DNA of 13,467 bases from Limiplasma sp048370855 (GTDB taxonomy: Bacteria; Bacillota; Clostridia; Christensenellales; Aristaeellaceae). Below the pieces are notes generated by a model. It worked only from the letters and a program-made list of their open reading frames with translations. It searched no databases and had not been told where the DNA came from. The position numbers and the translations under genes are program-made. Within the stretch, counting starts at the first letter, position 1; each line of letters starts with the position of its first letter. Shown here in pieces: positions 6,695 to 13,453 of this stretch. The stretch covers positions 1 to 13,467 of the forward strand of contig DBGEOK010000080.1 in the NCBI GenBank assembly GCA_048370855.1. The letters are read 5' to 3'.

Positions 6695-7555
6695 TCAGCC
6701 CGCCGTTTCAAGGGCGATTCCCGCCTCGATTTTGCCTCTCAGAAAGCGCGAGGCCGCCCGCAACGCGGCCCGATAATCCGTTTCCCCCTGATGCCAGCAT
6801 TCCGCCGTAAACCTGCGCACGCCCATGCCGTGCAGCAAAGCGACGCACGGCTCGTAGGGCGTATGCCCTTCCCCGAAGCACATGTTCCGATAAACGCCCG
6901 GGCGCGTTTCCTTGAGGTGTACGGCAAAGATATGCCCTTGCCCGACTGCCAGGTCCGCCAGCAGATCCGAGCCATACAGGACGCAAGCGTTTTGAAGGTT
7001 TCCGATGTCCGGGTAGAGGCCCAAGTAGGGCGAACGCGCGCGGCTAACATAGACCATCGCCTTGGATACCGTATCCATAAAGCCGTTTTCCATCGTTTCC
7101 AGGCCCAGCGATACGCCTGCGCGCGAAGCCAGCTCCACGCACGCTGCCAAGCCTTCCTCAAAGCGCTTCCGCGTATCCGGCCCGCCTATCTCAGCGTACA
7201 CGTCATAGCCCGCGAGCTGGATCAGCCTGACGCCGAGGCCAGCGGCCAGGTCCACCGCCTCCGCCATGATCTCCAGCGCCCTTCGCCTGACGGCGTCGTC
7301 GCGCGAGCCAAGCGGGTATTGGCGGTGCCCGCTCAGGCACATCGTTTCAATGGGCAGCTCTCGCTCGAACGCGGCGCGGCGCAGGCGTTCGCGTTTTTCG
7401 CGCGGCCATTCCAGCCGGCCCAGCCGGTCGTCCGTCCCGTCGACGCTGATCTCCAGATAATCAAAGCCGCAGCCGCGCGCCGCGTCCAGCCTCTCCTCCC
7501 AAGGGACTGCGGCGGGGGTCGCCTTTTCGTACAGCCCCAGCGCATACCCTCTCAT
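6695..7555 (-). CDS. L-ribulose-5-phosphate 3-epimerase family protein (UlaE/SgbU-like)
   Basis: This 286-residue TIM-barrel enzyme of the xylose-isomerase-like (AP_endonuc_2) fold closely resembles Escherichia coli UlaE in length and motifs. The N-terminus YALGLYEKATP, LEISVDGTDDRL (34-45), CLSGHRQYPLGS (73-84) and IQLAGYDVY (112-120) all follow the UlaE pattern. Putative metal ligands are E153 (GLETMEN), D183 (YPDIGN), H213 (VHLKE) and E252 (AECW). The known family reaction inverts C3 of ketopentose 5-phosphates, interconverting L-ribulose-5-P and L-xylulose-5-P. The start (ATG 7555) overlaps the isomerase stop by ATGA; in-frame sequence upstream is read-through from that gene. It is last in the operon. 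No UlaF/AraD 4-epimerase is present, which is odd for an L-ascorbate or L-xylulose route, so the enzyme may act on a different ketose phosphate here. Confidence 0.9.
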   Translation of the reverse strand: MRGYALGLYEKATPAAVPWEERLDAARGCGFDYLEISVDGTDDRLGRLEWPREKRERLRRAAFERELPIETMCLSGHRQYPLGSRDDAVRRRALEIMAEAVDLAAGLGVRLIQLAGYDVYAEIGGPDTRKRFEEGLAACVELASRAGVSLGLETMENGFMDTVSKAMVYVSRARSPYLGLYPDIGNLQNACVLYGSDLLADLAVGQGHIFAVHLKETRPGVYRNMCFGEGHTPYEPCVALLHGMGVRRFTAECWHQGETDYRAALRAASRFLRGKIEAGIALETAG

Positions 7556-8016
7556 GCCCGCCCTCCCTCGCGGCCGGCAAGCCGTTCCTCCTCGTATTCC
7601 GCAATTCGCCGAATCTTCGGCGCGGAAGGCGTTCCGTCCGCATACTCCGCCTCCAGCCATATGCGCAGCAGCTCTGAAAACAGCTTTACGCCCAGGGTGA
7701 AGGCCCCGAAGCAAGCAAGGTTGGCATGGTTGCTTTTCTCCGCCCGCACGGCGGAGTACGCGTCCGATATCAGGGCGGCATAAGCGCCCTTGACCTTGTT
7801 GGCCGCGATGGACATGCCGATGCCCGTGCCGCAGATCAAAACGCCCCGGTCCGCCGCGCCGCTTGCCACAAGCCCCGCGACGCGGAAAGCGGTATTGGCA
7901 TAGACGGGATCATCCCCGCACATTTCCGCCACCTCGATGCCCAGGCCCTCGCAAACCTCGCGGGCCGCGCGCGCGTGCCCGACCGCATTGGGGTCGTATC
8001 CAATCGCAACCCTCAT
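7552..8016 (-). CDS. RpiB/LacA/LacB-family sugar-phosphate isomerase
   Basis: This 154-residue protein has the Rossmann-like fold of ribose-5-phosphate isomerase B and galactose-6-phosphate isomerase, which interconvert aldose and ketose phosphates. The anion-binding loop ICGTGIGMSIAANK (61-74) is intact and includes C62, matching the catalytic base cysteine of RpiB. Two other usual residues differ. The early GxDH motif is GYDP (6-9), and the His of the 'QHND' segment aligns with S95 in KSNHAN (94-99), although a His sits two places on at 97. These changes suggest a substrate other than ribose-5-phosphate, or at least altered ring opening. ATGA overlaps join it to the kinase before it and the epimerase after it, so the three are very likely made together. 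Family is firm; substrate is unknown. RpiB-like members are also known from allose and tetritol pathways. Confidence 0.88.
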   Translation of the reverse strand: MRVAIGYDPNAVGHARAAREVCEGLGIEVAEMCGDDPVYANTAFRVAGLVASGAADRGVLICGTGIGMSIAANKVKGAYAALISDAYSAVRAEKSNHANLACFGAFTLGVKLFSELLRIWLEAEYADGTPSAPKIRRIAEYEEERLAGREGGRA

Positions 8017-8984
8017 CTCGCCGCCTCCTTCGCGCCGCCGGCGGCGAGCAGCCCCTCGATCTCCGCCCGCGAGGGCGCGATCTCCATCAGCCCGCGCCGC
8101 GTCACGGCAAGCGCGCCGGCGGCCGTGGCATAGGCGACGGCCTCAAACAAGCCCTTTCCGTCCAAGGTCGCCGCGATCAGCGCGCCGTCAAAGGTATCCC
8201 CCGCTCCGGTGGCGTCCGTCTCCGTTACGCGGAAGGCCGGATAGAAACGCTCCCGTCCCGCGCTGAAGGCATAAGCCCCGCGCGAGCCGTCCTTGAGCGC
8301 CACCTCCTTCCCCGCCCGCGACAGCTCGCGGCAAAAGTCCTCCTCGCTTTGGGCGCGGCCGGCAAACAGCGCGGCCTCGCCACGGCTGGGCAGGAAATAA
8401 TCGCAGCGCTCCAGCACGCAGCGGCTGCGCGAAAGGTATTCCTCTTTGGTAATGACCTCGGGGCGAAAGTTGGGGTCGAAGCTGACGCGCACGTCGTCCC
8501 CGACGGCGCCGATCAGCTCCCGGTGAAGCTCCGCCGCGGACGCGCTGATGGACAGCGCGAACCCGGACAAATGAACCCACCGCACCTGCAAGAGCAGCTC
8601 CCTGTCCAGGTCCCGCGGGCCGATGGCGGCCGCCGCGGAATTTGGCACCGTAAACACAAACCTGCGGCTTCCGTCGCTGAACTTCGTCAGCATGGACAGG
8701 CCCGTATTGAGCCCGGCGTCGATTCGCAGATGGGAAACGTCGATGCCGCTTGTGCGCATCTGCTCGAGGAAGCAATCCGCGAACGCGTCCCCGCCGAGCA
8801 CGCCCACATAGCAGCCCCGGTAGCCCAGGCGCACGCACGCGTTGAGCGCGATGCCCGGGTCTCCCGCCGGCACCGGGCCGTAGAAGCTGCCCGGCTTGGA
8901 CAGGGGAACGTCCAGCTCCGAGCGCGTAAATTCAACCATCGGCACGCCGAGCGTCATCAAATCAAACTTGGCCATTTTACCCAT
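8013..8984 (-). CDS. PfkB-family carbohydrate kinase
   Basis: This 323-residue ribokinase-fold sugar kinase should phosphorylate the imported sugar with ATP. The first PfkB signature region reads AGDPGIALNACVRLG (40-54), followed by GVLGGDAFAD (61-70). Mid-domain DPNFRP (170-175) resembles 2-keto-3-deoxygluconate and related kinases more than ribokinase. The anion-hole/catalytic motif DATGAGDTF (257-265) is complete, with D263 as the expected base, and KDGSRGAY (231-238) belongs to the ATP-site region. The ribokinase GGKGANQ motif is absent, so ribose is not assured as substrate. The start ATG 8984 has AAGGA 7 nt upstream; a second in-frame ATG three codons on is an alternative. The transketolase gene ends only 18 nt before it, and ATGA joins it to the isomerase. 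Kinase family is secure; specificity is open. Confidence 0.91.
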   Translation of the reverse strand: MGKMAKFDLMTLGVPMVEFTRSELDVPLSKPGSFYGPVPAGDPGIALNACVRLGYRGCYVGVLGGDAFADCFLEQMRTSGIDVSHLRIDAGLNTGLSMLTKFSDGSRRFVFTVPNSAAAAIGPRDLDRELLLQVRWVHLSGFALSISASAAELHRELIGAVGDDVRVSFDPNFRPEVITKEEYLSRSRCVLERCDYFLPSRGEAALFAGRAQSEEDFCRELSRAGKEVALKDGSRGAYAFSAGRERFYPAFRVTETDATGAGDTFDGALIAATLDGKGLFEAVAYATAAGALAVTRRGLMEIAPSRAEIEGLLAAGGAKEAAR

Positions 8985-9002
8985 CCGCCTTTCCTTCGGC
9001 CC

Positions 9003-9959
9003 TTACAGAAGCCCGCGAACCGACGCCGCGACCGCCTTAGCCGTCAGGCCGTAATCCTCCAGCATCACGGGATAGGGGGAAACCGTGTGAGGATAACGGT
9101 CCGGCAGGCCAAGCTTCCGGAATTTCACCCCATTGCCCGCCTGCGCCAGAACGTTTGCGACCGCGCTGCCCAAGCCGTTTACAACGCTGTGTTCCTCCAG
9201 GGTGACGATGGCCCTCGCGCTCGCGGCTGCGGCGAGCACCGAAGCCTCGTCCAGCGGCTTGATTGTGTGTATATTGACCACCCCCGCCCGGACGCCCTCG
9301 GACGCCAGCATTTCGGCGGCTTCGATTGCGACGGATACCATCGTGCCCGCCGCGAAGACGCAGACGTCTTCGCCCTCGCGCAGCCGGACGGCTTTGCCGA
9401 TCTCATACGTATAATGCTCCTGATACACGCGCCTGGGCACGCCTCCGGTCAGCCGCACATAGACGGGTCCGCCGTAATCCAGCGCGCTTTCCACGCATTG
9501 ATACATCTCCAGGTGATCTGCCGGGCACAGCACCGTCATGTTGGGCACCGAGCACATCACGGCCATGTCCTCCCAGCCGTAGTGCGTCACGCCCTGGGTC
9601 CCCATGCCTACCCCGGCCTCGCCGCCCACGATGACCACGCCCAGCCCGCTGTACGCCACGTCCAGGCGGATCTGCTCAAAGCACCGCTCCGTGGCAAAGG
9701 GGGAAAACGCAAAGGCCACGGGCTTTTTTCCACCGCGCGCAAGCCCCGCCGCCACGCCGATCATGTTCTGCTCCGCAATGCCGCATTCCACCACCCGCCC
9801 CGCGATGTCCGGCGCCGGCTCCAGGCGGCAGGCCCTGGCGGAATCCGCCACCAGCAGCACGACGTCCTCGCGTTCACGCAAAAGCTCCTCCATCAGCATG
9901 CCGAAGGAAGGGCGAAATTTCATCTGTCTTGCCTGAATCTCCTCAGCCGTCCGCCTCAT
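9003..9959 (-). CDS. Transketolase, C-terminal subunit
   Basis: This 318-residue subunit comprises the pyrimidine-binding and C-terminal domains of a split thiamine-diphosphate transketolase. It pairs with the N-terminal subunit encoded just before it. The catalytic glutamate that activates the cofactor's aminopyrimidine is E63 in ECGIAEQNM (58-66). FSPFATERCFEQIR (85-98) is the usual substrate/cofactor edge, and GVTHYGWEDM (123-132) carries H126, a likely active-site histidine. The C-terminal domain starts near 190. The heterotetramer moves two-carbon ketol units between ketose and aldose phosphates; Mg and thiamine diphosphate bind at the subunit interface. Its ATG overlaps the N-subunit stop (ATGA). 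A dedicated split transketolase inside a sugar operon is known from some rare-sugar routes such as D-apiose degradation, and implies that a ketose phosphate made by this operon is its donor. Confidence 0.93.
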   Translation of the reverse strand: MRRTAEEIQARQMKFRPSFGMLMEELLREREDVVLLVADSARACRLEPAPDIAGRVVECGIAEQNMIGVAAGLARGGKKPVAFAFSPFATERCFEQIRLDVAYSGLGVVIVGGEAGVGMGTQGVTHYGWEDMAVMCSVPNMTVLCPADHLEMYQCVESALDYGGPVYVRLTGGVPRRVYQEHYTYEIGKAVRLREGEDVCVFAAGTMVSVAIEAAEMLASEGVRAGVVNIHTIKPLDEASVLAAAASARAIVTLEEHSVVNGLGSAVANVLAQAGNGVKFRKLGLPDRYPHTVSPYPVMLEDYGLTAKAVAASVRGLL

Positions 9960-10792
9960 TGCGCCGCCCTCCAGCCTTCCAATTCGCTAAGCGTGCGCTC
10001 CAGCACGTCGCGCGTGACGATCCCGTGATGCCATTCGTTCCCCTCCAGCATGGACGCGCCGCAGCCCTTGATGGTGTTGGCGATAATGCACGCCGGCTTG
10101 CCGGGCCTGCGGGCCTGTTTGTCGAGCGCGGCGGTAAGCTGGGCGATATTGTTCCCGTCGATTTCCTGAATGGCCCAGCCAAAGGCCGACCACTTATCCG
10201 CCATGGGGTCCATATCCATCAGCTCGCGCGTGGGGCCGCCGTATTGGTAGCCGTTCACATCCACCAGGACCGTCAGATTGTCCAGCTTGTGCTGGGCCGC
10301 GAACATCGCCGCCTCCCAGACGCTGCCCTCGTTGGCCTCGCCGTCGCCGATCACCACGTACGTATCGTAGCCCTTCCCGCTCAGCTTGGCCGCCTTGGCC
10401 ATGCCGCAGCCAACGGAAAGCCCATGCCCCAGGGAGCCGGCGGGATGCTCGATGCCGTGCACGCCTTTGCCGCTCGGATGCCCGGCGATGCGGGTATGCG
10501 CCTGGTTGAAGCTGTTCGCCTGCTCCTGCGTCAGGAAGCCTGCCATCACCAGGGGCGCGTATAGCCCCAGGCACGCATGCCCCTTGCTTAGAATCAGCCG
10601 GTCGCGGTCCTCCCAGTCCGGCTCCGACACGCGGTAATTCATCGTATCGAAGAACAGCACGGTCATCATATCCATAATCGAGAATGCGGGGCCGATATGG
10701 GCGCCCTCCGAGCCAGCGGCGCAGGCCATGCGTAGCGCGATGGCGCGAAGCTCCCTGGCCCTGTTTTCAAGCGCTGCGACCGATTCCTTCAT
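9956..10792 (-). CDS. Transketolase, N-terminal (thiamine-diphosphate-binding) subunit
   Basis: This 278-residue subunit holds the pyrophosphate-binding domain of transketolase. The thiamine-diphosphate motif runs from GDG (149-151) to N180, spanning the usual 30-odd residues. Other transketolase marks are SKGHA (69-73), GHPSGKGVHGIEHPAGSLGH (104-123) and WHHG near the C-terminus. It needs the adjacent C-terminal subunit to form an active site. The start chosen is ATG 10792 (MKESVAAL), with GGAGG 11 nt upstream, a slightly long spacing. In-frame sequence further upstream runs through the permease gene and is not homologous. It follows the permease by 32 nt and overlaps the next gene by ATGA. 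The role is cytoplasmic two-carbon transfer feeding glycolysis and the pentose phosphate pathway; the specific donor is inferred from the operon. Confidence 0.93.
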   Translation of the reverse strand: MKESVAALENRARELRAIALRMACAAGSEGAHIGPAFSIMDMMTVLFFDTMNYRVSEPDWEDRDRLILSKGHACLGLYAPLVMAGFLTQEQANSFNQAHTRIAGHPSGKGVHGIEHPAGSLGHGLSVGCGMAKAAKLSGKGYDTYVVIGDGEANEGSVWEAAMFAAQHKLDNLTVLVDVNGYQYGGPTRELMDMDPMADKWSAFGWAIQEIDGNNIAQLTAALDKQARRPGKPACIIANTIKGCGASMLEGNEWHHGIVTRDVLERTLSELEGWRAAQ

Positions 10793-10824
10793 AAGCGTCG
10801 GGTCCTCCGTTTCTTGAAATTTCC

Positions 10825-11871
10825 TCAGGCTCTGCCGGCCTTCGGCTGGCGGCTTTTTTTGTCCTTGTTCTTTTTGCGCAGCACATCCGCCAACACGGCC
10901 AGCAGGATCACGACGCCCTTGGCCACATATTGCCAGAAGGAAGCCACGTTGAGCATGTTCAAGCCGTTGTTGAGCACGCCGATGATGACCGCGCCGATCA
11001 ACGTGCCGCCAATCGTGCCCACGCCGCCGGTGAAGCTCGCGCCTCCCAGCACCACCGCCGCGATGGCGTCGCACTCATAGCCCTCGCCCGTCGCCGGCAC
11101 GCCCGCCGTCATGCGCGCGGCCAGCACCACGCCCGCCACCGCCGCCAGGAACGCCGACAGCGCGTAGACCGCCACCTCGATACGCGAGGTCTGGATGCCC
11201 GCAAACCGGGCCGCCGTTTTGTTGCCCCCAAGGGCGTAGATGTGGCGCCCGAAGCGCGTGCGGTTTAATATCAGCACGCACAACGCCATGATGAGGACCA
11301 TATAAATCACCGGATAGGCCACGGGGCCCAGATAGCTGGTGCCGATTTTGATGAACGCCTGGTTCTTGATGCGGATGGGCGCTCCGTTGGCCAGCAGCAT
11401 GGAGAAGCCCCGGAAGATCTGCTGCATGGAGAGCGTTACCACGAAAGGCGCGATGCCCGTGGTGGTGACGATGACGCCGTTGAGCACGCCGACCAGCGTG
11501 CAAAGCAGGACGGAAACCAGCACCGCCAGCCAGATCGGCCACCCCAGCACGCCGAGCGCGTAGGCCGCAAACACGCCGGAGAAGGCGAGAATCGGGCCGA
11601 CGCTCAGGTCAATGCCGCCGATGAGGATAACGAACGTCATGCCAAAGGCGAGCAAAGCGTTGGTGCTGATCTGGCGCAGGATGTTCCACATGTTGGAGGC
11701 GGTGAAGAAGGATTCCGACGAGAAACTGACCACCACGATCAGCGCGAACAGGCCCACCAGAATGCCCATGTTTTGCCTTAGCCAGCCCAAAAACCTGGCA
11801 AACGCCCTATGCGCAAAGCCGAATTTCTTTTTTTCCACGATCCGTCGCACCCCTTTGTCGCTAGTCGGCAT
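10825..11871 (-). CDS. Sugar ABC transporter permease (RbsC-like)
   Basis: This 348-residue membrane protein of the ribose/xylose/allose permease family (BPD_transp_2) forms a homodimeric channel with the RbsA-like ATPase. A basic cytoplasmic N-terminus (8-33) leads into the first span (about 36-50). Family motifs are GMTFVILIGGIDLSVG (77-92), GGNKTAARFAGI (215-226, the ATPase-coupling loop) and AVVLGGASFTGGVGTIGG (272-289). The tail is strongly basic, KKNKDKKSRQPKAGR. The start is ambiguous. ATG 11871 overlaps the ATPase stop by one base (TGATG), and GTG 11874 one codon upstream gives a 4-base overlap; neither has a good ribosome site nearby, consistent with coupling. Substrate is a monosaccharide by family. 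The binding-protein gene is not in view. Confidence 0.92.
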   Translation of the reverse strand: MPTSDKGVRRIVEKKKFGFAHRAFARFLGWLRQNMGILVGLFALIVVVSFSSESFFTASNMWNILRQISTNALLAFGMTFVILIGGIDLSVGPILAFSGVFAAYALGVLGWPIWLAVLVSVLLCTLVGVLNGVIVTTTGIAPFVVTLSMQQIFRGFSMLLANGAPIRIKNQAFIKIGTSYLGPVAYPVIYMVLIMALCVLILNRTRFGRHIYALGGNKTAARFAGIQTSRIEVAVYALSAFLAAVAGVVLAARMTAGVPATGEGYECDAIAAVVLGGASFTGGVGTIGGTLIGAVIIGVLNNGLNMLNVASFWQYVAKGVVILLAVLADVLRKKNKDKKSRQPKAGRA

Positions 11872-13352
11872 CACAGCGAATACCGCATGATGGTTTCCTG
11901 GTCGAAATCCTCTTTATGCTCCAGCGTCGCCACGGATTTTCCCTGCCGCATCACGACGATCCTGTCGCTCATATTGATGACCTCCGGCAGCTCGGAGGAG
12001 ATGAGAATGATGGCGACGCCGTCCCGGGCAAGCCGGTCGATGATCTCGTAGATTTCCTTTTTCGCGCCGATATCGATGCCCCGCGTGGGCTCGTCCAGGA
12101 TCAGCACCTTCGGCTCCGTGGCGAGCCAGCGGGCGATGATGGCCTTTTGCTGGTTGCCGCCGCTCAAGTTGCCCACGGCCTGGCGCGGCGAGTACGCCTT
12201 CACCTTCAGCGACCGGAAGTAATGATCGACGAGACCCGCTTCCCGCGCGGCGTTGACATGCATGAGCCGCATAAACTGCCTGAGAACCGCGATGGTGATG
12301 TTGTACCCCACGCCCATCTGCGGAATAATGCCTTGCTCCTTGCGGTTTTCCGGCACCAGCGCGACCCCGGCGGCCACCGCCTCGTGCGGCGAGCGGAACG
12401 CGACGCTCCTGCCCTCCAGCCTGATTTCCCCATGGGTGAAGCGGTCCAGGCCAAACAGCATATGCGCCGTCTCCGTGCGCCCCGCGCCGATGAGGCCCGT
12501 CATGCCCAGCACCTCGCCCCGATGCACGCAGAAGCTTACGCCGTTGATGGCGCCGGGCTTGGCCAGGCCCTTTACCTCCAGCACGACCTCGCCGCCCGGC
12601 GTATGGGACGTGGTATAGTAGTTGGTGATCTCCCGCCCGACCATGGCGTAGACCATCTCGTCCTCCGTGATTTCGTCCACATTTTTGCTTACGATGGTCC
12701 GTCCGTCCCGGAACACGGTCAGCCGGTCGCAGATTTCCATAATCTCCTCCAGCTTGTGGGATACGAACAGCGTGGAGATTCCCCGAGCCTTCAGGCTGCG
12801 GATGATCGCGTATAGCTGGGCGACCTCCTTATTGGTCAGCGAGGAGGTGGGTTCGTCCATAATAATCAGCTTCACATCGCGGGAAAACGCCTTGGCGATC
12901 TCGATCATCTGCTGGACGGCGATATCCAGATCCTTCACATAAGCGTCCAGCGGGAGCTCCAGCCCGAGCTGCGCGACAATCTCGGCGGCGCGCCTGCGGG
13001 CCTGGTCGGCGGAATACAGGCCGTGCCGCCCGCCTTCAAAGCCCAGCACGATGTTTTCATAAACCTTCATATACGGAACCAGGCAAAGCTCCTGATAAAT
13101 CACGCTGATGCCCCTGGAAAGGGCCTCGCGGATGTTTTCGCCGTCGCAGCTTTTCCCCATGAACCGGATGGCGCCCTCGTCATGGGGGTAGATTCCCGCG
13201 ATGATTTTAATAATCGTGCTTTTGCCGGCTCCGTTTTCCCCGATCAGCCCGTGGATTTCGCCCTTGCCGATTTCCAGGTTGACGTTGTCCAGCGCCTTGA
13301 CGCCCGGAAACGACTTCGACACCCCACGGACTTCCAAAAGAAGATCCGACAT
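11871..13352 (-). CDS. Sugar ABC transporter ATP-binding protein (RbsA-like, two ATPase domains)
   Basis: This 493-residue tandem ATPase of the RbsA/MglA/XylG family energises monosaccharide import. Domain 1 has Walker A GENGAGKST (38-46), Q-loop YQE (86-88), the family-style degenerate signature region LDIAVQQMIEIAKA (142-155), Walker B LIIMDEP (162-168) and switch VSHK. Domain 2 (from about 255) has P-loop GLIGAGRTE (286-294) lacking the Walker lysine, as is usual in this family, then LSGGNQQK (396-403) and Walker B VLILDEP (416-422). Length is close to the family norm. The start ATG 13352 has a strong AAAGGAGG 7 nt upstream. It is the first complete gene of the minus-strand operon, and its stop overlaps the permease start. 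Family is certain; sugar specificity cannot be read from the ATPase. Confidence 0.95.
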   Translation of the reverse strand: MSDLLLEVRGVSKSFPGVKALDNVNLEIGKGEIHGLIGENGAGKSTIIKIIAGIYPHDEGAIRFMGKSCDGENIREALSRGISVIYQELCLVPYMKVYENIVLGFEGGRHGLYSADQARRRAAEIVAQLGLELPLDAYVKDLDIAVQQMIEIAKAFSRDVKLIIMDEPTSSLTNKEVAQLYAIIRSLKARGISTLFVSHKLEEIMEICDRLTVFRDGRTIVSKNVDEITEDEMVYAMVGREITNYYTTSHTPGGEVVLEVKGLAKPGAINGVSFCVHRGEVLGMTGLIGAGRTETAHMLFGLDRFTHGEIRLEGRSVAFRSPHEAVAAGVALVPENRKEQGIIPQMGVGYNITIAVLRQFMRLMHVNAAREAGLVDHYFRSLKVKAYSPRQAVGNLSGGNQQKAIIARWLATEPKVLILDEPTRGIDIGAKKEIYEIIDRLARDGVAIILISSELPEVINMSDRIVVMRQGKSVATLEHKEDFDQETIMRYSL

Positions 13353-13359
13353 GGTTCAA

Positions 13360-13367
13360 CCTCCTTT
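13360..13367 (-). promoter_or_regulatory. Strong ribosome binding site of the rbsA-like gene
   Basis: The minus strand reads AAAGGAGG, then TTGAACC before ATG 13352, a 7-nt spacing. It supports the chosen start and suggests that this gene is translated independently of whatever lies upstream. Confidence 0.8.
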
Positions 13368-13424
13368 CGCCTCGGCTCCGCGCCCGCTCCCGCCGGACGC
13401 GGCGCGGTTTGGGAGAAGCGGGCT

Positions 13425-13453
13425 GGCGGGGCCATCGGCCGCCGCCCCCCGCC
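13425..13453 (-). other. GC-rich hairpin upstream of the rbsA-like gene
   Basis: GGCGGGG (13425-13431) pairs with CCCCGCC (13447-13453). Inner CC/GG pairs around ATC can extend one side. No U-run follows on the minus strand. A minus-strand TAA at 13456-13458 could end an upstream gene that is cut by the window edge; only two or three codons of it would be visible. In many sugar ABC operons the binding-protein gene is followed by such a hairpin before the ATPase gene. That is the favoured reading, but the upstream gene is not in view. Confidence 0.4.

Noticed and set aside
6525..6810. Short plus-strand frames across the hairpin trio
   Set aside because: They run through the inverted repeats into the antisense of the epimerase gene, and their Arg/Pro-rich composition fits GC shadow reading.
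7556..7714. N-terminal extension of the UlaE-like epimerase
   Set aside because: It lies inside the isomerase gene in another frame. The UlaE-like N-terminus begins at the ATG overlapping the isomerase stop.
7863..10028. 721-codon plus-strand open frame
   Set aside because: It runs antisense across the isomerase, kinase and transketolase genes, all of which have intact family motifs. The translation is rich in Arg, Ala, His and Pro and has no domain. It is a high-GC shadow frame.
10793..11074. N-terminal extension of the transketolase N-subunit
   Set aside because: It reads out of frame through the permease gene and is Arg/His-rich. Homology begins at MKESVAAL, after a GGAGG site.
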